A DNA stretch of 64,000 nt, taken from positions 105,813,893 to 105,877,892 of the forward strand of contig NC_082688.1 in NCBI RefSeq assembly GCF_949987515.2, given 5' to 3'. The stretch comes from Delphinus delphis. Taxonomy: Eukaryota; Chordata; Mammalia; Artiodactyla; Delphinidae. The notes below the pieces were generated by a model. It searched no databases. It was given only the letters and a program-made list of their open reading frames with translations, and was not told the origin of the DNA. How positions within the stretch are numbered: the stretch's first letter is position 1; the number at the start of each line of letters is the position of its first letter. Positions 57,476 to 64,000 of the stretch are shown in pieces. Position numbers and translations under genes: made by a program.

Positions 57476-58129
57476 GTTCACTGCTTTCAGCCTTCCCAGT
57501 CTGTCATGAGCACCACTACCAGGCATCTGTTTAAACCTCAGATTTCTGTCACTGCTAAGAAAACAGCGGTAACTGTGAGATCTGGGTGATGACTTTCTTC
57601 ATCCTGGGGTTAGAAACATTCTTTGACTTGCCGCTAATCTCAGTGTTCCTGATCTCTGCTTCCACTGCTGAGGCTGACTTCTACTCTTAGTACCTTCCTC
57701 TGGGAAGTTTGCTTTTTTCCTCACAGCCCATCTCAATCTTCCTGGGCCTTTCAAGGCTAATCTCAGTTCTTCCCCTTCCATGCTGCCTTTTGGGGACTGT
57801 TTCAGCATAGATTGCTCTCAGAACTGGAGGTGGAGCTAGGGCTTTGAGGCCCTGTTTTACACTTTCATTCCAGTGTGTCTTCTTAAGGGATGTAAAGGTT
57901 GAGTTCCTTTAATGCATTTGGAGCTCAGAGATTGCCATTGTTCTCCCTTGCGTTTCCTGAACTTCTAACCTGGTTACGGTGCCATGTGGGCATGACCAGA
58001 GCTCTTGGATTACAATGGTCAGACTGCTTAGTCTTCTGGTAACTTCCTCTCTGGATGTCCTATCAAAACGTTCGTCCCATTTGGTGAGACACTTGACTAC
58101 TTTGATCATGATGCTGTTAAAATAAGCTG
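57476..58129. other. Unique intronic sequence
   Basis: No gene or repeat is recognised. Confidence 0.4.
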
Positions 58130-58570
58130 AGGCATATTAAAACTTTTAAGAGTCTATCTGAGCAAAAACTGATTGGAATTGGGCAGTATCCCATCTAGCT
58201 GATAGAAAGGGGCTCTGAGGAGCTGTACAAAATGAAAGATTTTTATAGCCAGAAGGAAGCGGGGACAAGGAAGTTGTACTAGGCAGGGTGGTCAAGGCAA
58301 GGTTACTTTCCTTTACGGGATGGCAGGAGATTCCTGATTGGTTCTTAAACCGTTTCTCTCTCATTTCTGGGAGACCCAAAACTGTAGCCAAGGTAAATCT
58401 TGGTTTGGTGACGTGGGGCTTAGCATAAGTGATTTTATTTGGGGCCTATTTTTTGTTGGTTTTTAAACAATGCCAAATGCTTGATTTTACCTTGACCAGA
58501 GACTGCCATAGCCTCTGAACCAGCTGGGATCTCTTCTGTAAGCTGGATCGCTTCTAAAATGTTGAATAAG
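58130..58570. repeat. Probable old LTR, family uncertain
   Basis: 'ttaagagtctatctgagcaa', 'tagctgatagaaaggggctc', 'tgaaagatttttatagccag' and 'ggaagttgtactaggcaggg' follow one another as in a widespread old mammalian LTR. I cannot name it. Confidence 0.45.
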
Positions 58571-60117
58571 GTTATTGCCCTTCACAGAGAAAGACATGGT
58601 TCCTTACTTTCTTTAGGACTTCTGTACCATTTCATGTGAGCATATCCACAGAGTTTCAGAGCAGGGTATATTTCTGATCCACTAGCTTGTTGAATAAGTG
58701 TGTTAAATTTACGTTATAATACAGCAAAGACTGGTAATAGTGAAACTGGAAGAAATGTAGAGTTACAATATGTTTTGATGACTATATTATCATTACATTT
58801 TTAAAAAATGAGGAATGAAATTCAGAAACATTGAATGTCTTCCCAGAGCATGTATATAAAATGAATTCTTTTGAAAATATTACCATGGTAAGGTAATAAC
58901 ATTAGTGTTGAATTTTCCTCTGGAACTTTTTCATATTTTAGCTTTAATTTTTTTTTTTTTAATTTGTAGTTTACTCTTAGGTAATTTATAGTTTGCTTAG
59001 GTCAAACACAATGTGAAAAATTAAAAAGAGTTGTTCACACGAGGCCAAAAATTATTCTTTGGCCAACTGAAGAAAATTTGATATTTTAACAGACGTACTG
59101 TAGTTAGCAGATGAAAAGAAAACCACGTTAGGGTTTGCCAAATGAATCAGCCAGCTTTCAGAGTCCCGGAGAAAGCACTGCATGGCTGCAAACCTCCATT
59201 TCCTCATCCCTTCTTAAGAACCAATTCATGAAGAGCTACGTCATCTAGCAGGAAGCCCAATGTAACAACTCCTGCTTGGTCCCTGGGGTTCCTGGCCCAC
59301 CACTTAGCATTCCTCGCACACCGAGCTGTGTGCACTGGCACGAAGCAGCCACACGGAGCTGCCCGCTCCCCCCACCGAGGCTGCAGCCGGCCTGATAACA
59401 GCCCTGCTCACCAGCTCACCCGGGTCTCTCCCTGACAACCGGAGGCAGGTTGCCGGGAAACCACATCCCTCCAAGAGGAGACCCTGCACCCAGCTGCCTC
59501 TGCATGTAAAAGAGGTTGGAGGAGCCCCTTGCAGATAACTTTATTTTCAGAAATTAAAAAAAATTTTTTTTCTTTTTCAGAATGATGCTCATCCTAAGAA
59601 GTGCTGTGGATTTATTTTGATAAATGGAATAAAAGGGAATAATTATTTTCTGGAGAAAATTAGGTGTTGGATGAGTAAGATTATATAGCTGTTTGCTGCA
59701 GTAGTTTGGGGGAAACATATAGGAATAAGCTATATAAATTTAAATACGAATTTCCAGGGGCAAGATATGAACCAGGGGATTTATATGAATATGATGGAAC
59801 TTAAGCTTTAACTATTTTGGTTCATTGAAAGCCCGATGATTATTTTTTTCAGAATAAGGAGATTGATTAAAGAGCTGAAACCTAGGTTTTTTTTTCTGTG
59901 TATGTTTGCTTTGGAACTTGTAGGATGGTTGATAAACTAAATTGATATAATTAATAAAATGAAGATTCTCTACTGTTTACTCTCTTAGAAAGGAACCAAG
60001 GGGTCTTTGCTCTCAGCCTCTGGTTTCTCTTCCCAGGAAGTCTGTAATAGGCTATTCTCGCTGGTCCTACCCCCAGTCTTGAGATGGCTTCTCTTTGCTT
60101 CAGGGCCTTTATTACTT
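58571..60117. other. Unique intronic sequence
   Basis: AT-rich, apart from a GC-richer patch at 59270-59500 with a 61-codon reverse frame and no domain. No exon is recognised. Confidence 0.4.
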
Positions 60118-60350
60118 AAACCTTAATTTTTTTTTTTTTTTTTGCGGTACGCGGGCCTGTCACTGCCGTGGCCTCTCCCGCCGCAGAGCACAGGCTCCGG
60201 ACGTGCAGGCCCAGCGGCCACGGCTCACGGGCCCAGCCGTTCCACGGCACGTGGGATCTTCCCGGACTGGGGCATGAACCCGCGCCCCCTGCATCGGCAG
60301 GCGGACTCCCAACCACTGTGCCACCAGGGAAGCCCAAACCTTAAATTTTT
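60118..60350 (-). mobile_element. CHR-family SINE, reverse
   Basis: The T run (about 60126-60143) is the complement of the A tail. The head ends at about 60335 ('caccagggaagccc'). The duplication AAACCTTAATTTTT and AAACCTTAAATTTTT flanks it. Many CpGs persist in the body ('gtacgcgggcctgtcactgc'). Confidence 0.94.
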
Positions 60351-60644
60351 ATTCATATTTTTGCTCAAAGTTTGATCTGTAAGTTTTTAATCATTTTTAT
60401 CCTCTTCTCCCAACTTCCCAAGTAACCACTGTCCAAAACCAAGAGAGCATTCTTCAGTGCCTTTCTCCATATCCATAAAATGATATGTAAACACTCACAT
60501 TATTTATTGTTGGTATTTTATAAAAATGAATCAACTTATATTCTCTGTATCTCACTTTTCTCACTTAATAGTACATTATGGAAATATCTCCAAGTCAGCT
60601 GGTATATCTTAACATGTTCTTTTTAACAATATTAATAGGCTTAA
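60351..60644. other. Unique or weak L1-like sequence
   Basis: A short stretch between SINE and L1. 'tttctcacttaatagtacat' and 'ggaaatatctccaagtcagc' hint at an old repeat, but assignment is unsafe. Confidence 0.35.
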
Positions 60645-62890
60645 TTTTTTGGAGCAGTTTAAGGTTTACAGAGAAATTGAGTGAAAAGTACAGAGAGTTC
60701 CCATATACACACGCCCCTCCTCCCCAAGTTTCCCCTGTTGTTAACATTTTGCTTTAGATGGTACATGTTACAATTGATGAGCCGATATCAATACATAATT
60801 ATTAACTAGTCCATACTTTACATTAGGGTTCATTCTATGTGTTTTGACAAAATGACAGGTATCCGCTGTTACAGTATCATACAGAGTAGTTTCACTCACC
60901 TGAAGATCCGTGTGTTTCACCTAGTCTTCCCTCCTCCCTGATGAACCCCTGGCAACCACTGATCTTTTTACTGTTTCCATAATTTTGCCTTTTCAAAAAT
61001 ATCATATAGTTGGAATCATATAGTATGCAGCCATTTCAGGTTGGCTTCCTTCACTTAGCAGTAAGCATTTAGGGTTCCTCCATATCTTGATAGCTCATTT
61101 CTTTTCAGTGCTGAATAATACTCCGTTGTATGGATTTATCACATTTTGTTTATCCATTCACCAGTTGAAGAGCATCTTGGTTGCTTCCAAGTTTCGGCAG
61201 TTATGAGGAAAGTTACTGTAAACATTCTTATATAGGTTTTCGTGTGAACATAAGTTTTTAACTCCTTTGGGTGAATACCACGGACCACAATTGCTGGATC
61301 ATATGGTAAGAGTATGTTTAGTTTTGTAAGAAACTGCCAGACTGTGTTCCAGAGTGGACCATTTCCCCATTCTCGTCAGCAGTGAATAAGATTCCTGTTG
61401 ATTCACATCCTTGTCAGTATTTGGTTTAGTCAGTGTTTTAAATTTTAGCCATTCTAAAGGTATGAAGTGGTATTTCATTGTTGTTTTAATTTGCAATTCC
61501 TTAATGACATATGATGGACATCTTTGCACATGCTTATTTATCATCTGTATATCTTCTTTGGTGAAGTATCTGTTTATGTCTTTTGCCTACTTTTTAATTG
61601 GATTTTTAATTTTCTTATTGTTGAGTTTTAAGAGTTCTTTTTATATTTTGGATAGCAGTCCTTTATCAGATATGTATTTTGCAAATATTTTCTTCCAGAC
61701 TGTGGCCTGTCTTCTTATACTCTTGACAGTGTCTTTTGCAGAGCAGACATTTTAAGTTTTAATGAAGCCCAGCTTATCAATTTTTTCTTTCATGGATCAC
61801 AGTTTTGGTGTAGTATCTAAAAATTCATTTCCGAATCTAAGGTCACTGGTATTTTCTCATGTTACTTTCTAGAAGCTTTATAGATTTGCATTTTAAATTT
61901 TGAGTTAATTTTTGTGAAAGATGTAAGGTCTGGGTCTAGATTATTATTATTATTATTTTTTTGCATGTGAACGTCCAGTTGTTCAAGCACCATTTTCAAA
62001 AGGCTGTCTTTGTTCCATTGCATTGGCTTTCCTCCCTTGTCAAAGGTCAGTTGACTATATTTGTGATTGTTTCTGGGCTCTTTATTCTGTTCTGTTGATC
62101 CATTTGTCTGTTCTTTCACCATTTCCACACTGTCTTGATTATGGTAGTTTTATGGTAAGTCTTGAACACTTGCTGGGACTTCGATTGGGATAGTGTTGAA
62201 TCTATAGATCAAGCTGGGAAGACCTGACATCTTGGCAATATTGAGTCTTCCTATCCAGGTGCATGGAATATCTCTACGTTTATTTAGATAGTCTTTGATT
62301 TCTTTCATCAGAATTTTGTGGTTTTCCCATATAGATCTTATACATATTTTGTTAGATTTAAACCTCAGTATTTAATTTCCTTTAGTGCTAATGTTAATGG
62401 TATTATGTTTTTAAATTTCAAATTTCAGTTGTTCACTGTTGGCATATAAGACAACATTTAACTATAGTATATTAACCTTATATCCTGTAACCTTACTATA
62501 ATTGCATATTAATTCTAGGATTTTTTTTTCAATTCATTGAGATTTTCTACATAGACAACCATGTCATCTGCAAACAAAGACATCTTTATTTCTTTTTCCC
62601 AATCTGTATACCTTTTATTTCCTTTTCTTATTGGCATTAGCTAGTACTTCCAGTATGATGTTGAATAGGAGTGGTGAGAGGGGACATCCTTGCCTTATTC
62701 CTGATCTTAGTGGTAAAGCATCTAGTTTCTCACCATTAATTATCATGTTAATATAGGTTTTTTGTACATGTTCTTTATCAGGTTGGGGAAGTTCCCCACT
62801 ATGCTTAGTTTGCTGAAATTTAATATGTTGTTTTTAATGGTTGCATAATAGCTCATGGTATGTATGTACCACAGCTTACTAAAATAAACA
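60645..62890 (-). mobile_element. Old L1M, 3' half, reverse
   Basis: It begins with a reversed L1 3' region ('ttaaggtttacagagaaatt') and continues through ORF2 C-terminal phrases ('ttgtatggatttatcacatt', 'ggttgcttccaagtttcggc', 'catcttggcaatattgagtc') to the reverse transcriptase region ('gtcatctgcaaacaaagaca', reading the DD-containing motif in reverse). Several frame breaks. A small extra L1 piece lies at 62825-62890. Confidence 0.88.
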
Positions 62891-63423
62891 AAGCTACTCT
62901 TTTTATCAGTTATTAAGGGTTTGGCTCCAGTAGCGCTGTAGATATGTTTATTAATCATGATATGTGATACACGTACTGTAAGCACTTATGAATACCTTCC
63001 CTGTAAATCTAGCCAAAGGAGATAAAGTTGGTGCCAGGTTATGCAGTGCCTCAAAGCCAATGTAAGTAAGGAGTTTGGATCAGAATGGAAAATGGGAAAA
63101 ATGTAGGTTCTGCGGTGATGCATACTCTGGGGGGACATCAGAGGTTCAGACACACAGATGCTTACTGTCTGTCTATGAAGTATAAGCATCCTGTGGGTCT
63201 TGGATTCTTGCTAATACAATTTGGATTGGTTTCTAGATACAGCTGGGCAGCCAGGTTGTGGAATTGTTTATTCTGAGAACTTAAAGGTCAGTTTGCATCT
63301 AGAGTTATGACCTGGTTACGTTTAATGAACTGGACTAGAAAGTTTTATACCTTTACTATAAACCAGAGCTTGGCAGAATATGGTCTGTGGGTCAAATTTG
63401 GCCTATAGTCTGTTTTTTTAAAA
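62891..63423. other. Unique sequence with a possible L2 trace
   Basis: 63020-63085 ('ggttatgcagtgcctcaaag', 'gtaaggagtttggatcagaa') resembles a forward L2 segment. Otherwise nothing is recognised. Confidence 0.4.
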
Positions 63424-64000
63424 ATTAACCTTTTTATTTTGAGATAATTATAGATTCATGTACCGTTGTAAAAAATAATACAGAGAGATTCTGTGTACCT
63501 TTTACCCAGTTTCCCCAGTGGTAACATCTTGGAAATCTGTTGTGCACAATTAAGATATTGACAGTGATAGAGTCAATATACAGAACAGTTTTGTCACCAC
63601 AAGGATCCCCTGTGTTGCCCCTTTATAGCCACTCCCACCTCCTTCCTTCCCTCCCCACCCCCCATCCCTAATACCTGGCAACCACTAATCTATTCTCCAT
63701 GTCTATAATTTTATCATATCAAGAATGCTATATAAATGGAATCATACAGCATGTAACTTTTTGGGGTTGCTTTTTCAGTCAACATGATTCCCTAGAGGTT
63801 TGTTGAAGTTGTTGCACGTGTCAGTGTCAATACTTTGTTCCGTTTTATTGCAGAGTAGTATCCCAGGGTATGAATGTACCACAGTTTGTGTAACCATTCA
63901 CCTACTGAAAGACATCTGGATTGTTTCCAATTTTTGGCTATTATGAATAAATCTGTTATGAACATTTGTGTACAGTTTTTTTATGTGAACATAGTTTTCA
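63424..64000 (-). mobile_element. Old L1M 3' region, cut by window edge
   Basis: 'tttattttgagataattata', 'ccagtttccccagtggtaac', 'ataaatggaatcatacagca' and 'tgaaagacatctggattgtt' follow a reversed old L1 3' region in order. The element continues past the right edge. Confidence 0.85.

Larger units (their letters stand above)
47818..64000 (+). other. MSRA: MSRA intron 1 (start; continues past window)
   Basis: No stretch resembling exon 2, which in mammals continues with a His-His-Val-Asn-Gly-type sequence, was found downstream. All later features on this map therefore lie inside the first intron. MSRA introns are known to be very large. The intron is filled with old L1, LTR, MIR/L2 and CHR SINE insertions in both orientations. 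Confidence 0.75.

Noticed and set aside
47824..64000. MSRA exon 2 inside the window
   Set aside because: No stretch with the expected continuation and flanking splice sites was found on the + strand. Human intron 1 is far longer than 16 kb.

Overview
The window is a stretch of a mammalian nuclear genome, most likely from a cetacean (whale or dolphin). The strongest clue is a family of about 200-bp tRNA-derived SINEs with the CHR-type head (cttccctggtggcgcagtgg) and a GC-rich body. It is present in three well-preserved copies (38530-38742, 55869-56083, 60131-60335), together with shorter related SINEs, cetartiodactyl-style L1 elements and no BovB. There are no bacterial-type operons. Nearly all the open frames are LINE-1 remnants, SINE read-through or chance frames.

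The only protein-coding gene I can support is MSRA (methionine sulfoxide reductase A). Its first coding exon lies on the + strand at 47700-47817, inside a CpG island (about 47388-47970), and is followed by a canonical GTAAGG donor at 47818. Everything from 47818 to the window end is read as the start of the first intron. I did not find exon 2. About 47 kb upstream of the exon is gene-free and is interpreted as the intergenic region 5' of MSRA. In human this lies between TNKS and MSRA; the neighbour is not visible here.

Layout. 1-5148: a large L1 with decayed ORF1 and ORF2. 5149-13560: unique sequence with an old L1 remnant, one 5'-truncated L1 with target-site duplications (TSDs), and a SINE split by an L1 (10795-12236). 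13560-20870: CHR SINE, two L1 3' tails with perfect TSDs, a short tRNA-type SINE with a perfect 18-bp TSD, MIR/L2 relics and an MLT1 LTR. 20870-24020: two reverse L1 blocks, the second split by a Tigger-like element flanked by TA. 24020-39270: mostly unique, with relics of L1, L2, MIR, MER5A and Tigger, including a Tigger transposase N-terminus, and two unexplained repeat pairs (26.3/27.2 kb inverted; 36.9/39.0 kb direct). 39674-44170: a nearly full-length L1 with 5'UTR, both ORFs and TSDs, but with the reverse-transcriptase core deleted. 44211-47387: L2, other relics, microsatellites and a near-palindrome. 47388-47970: MSRA promoter and exon 1. 47818-64000: intron 1 with an L1M/MIR nest, a solo ERV LTR, CHR SINEs, an MLT2-like LTR and two old reverse L1s.

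Nothing here looks like a new multi-gene system. The most useful observations are the shortened mitochondrial presequence of MSRA with a preserved internal Met-Gly start, the datable insertion nests, and a few repeat pairs and one open frame that I could not assign.
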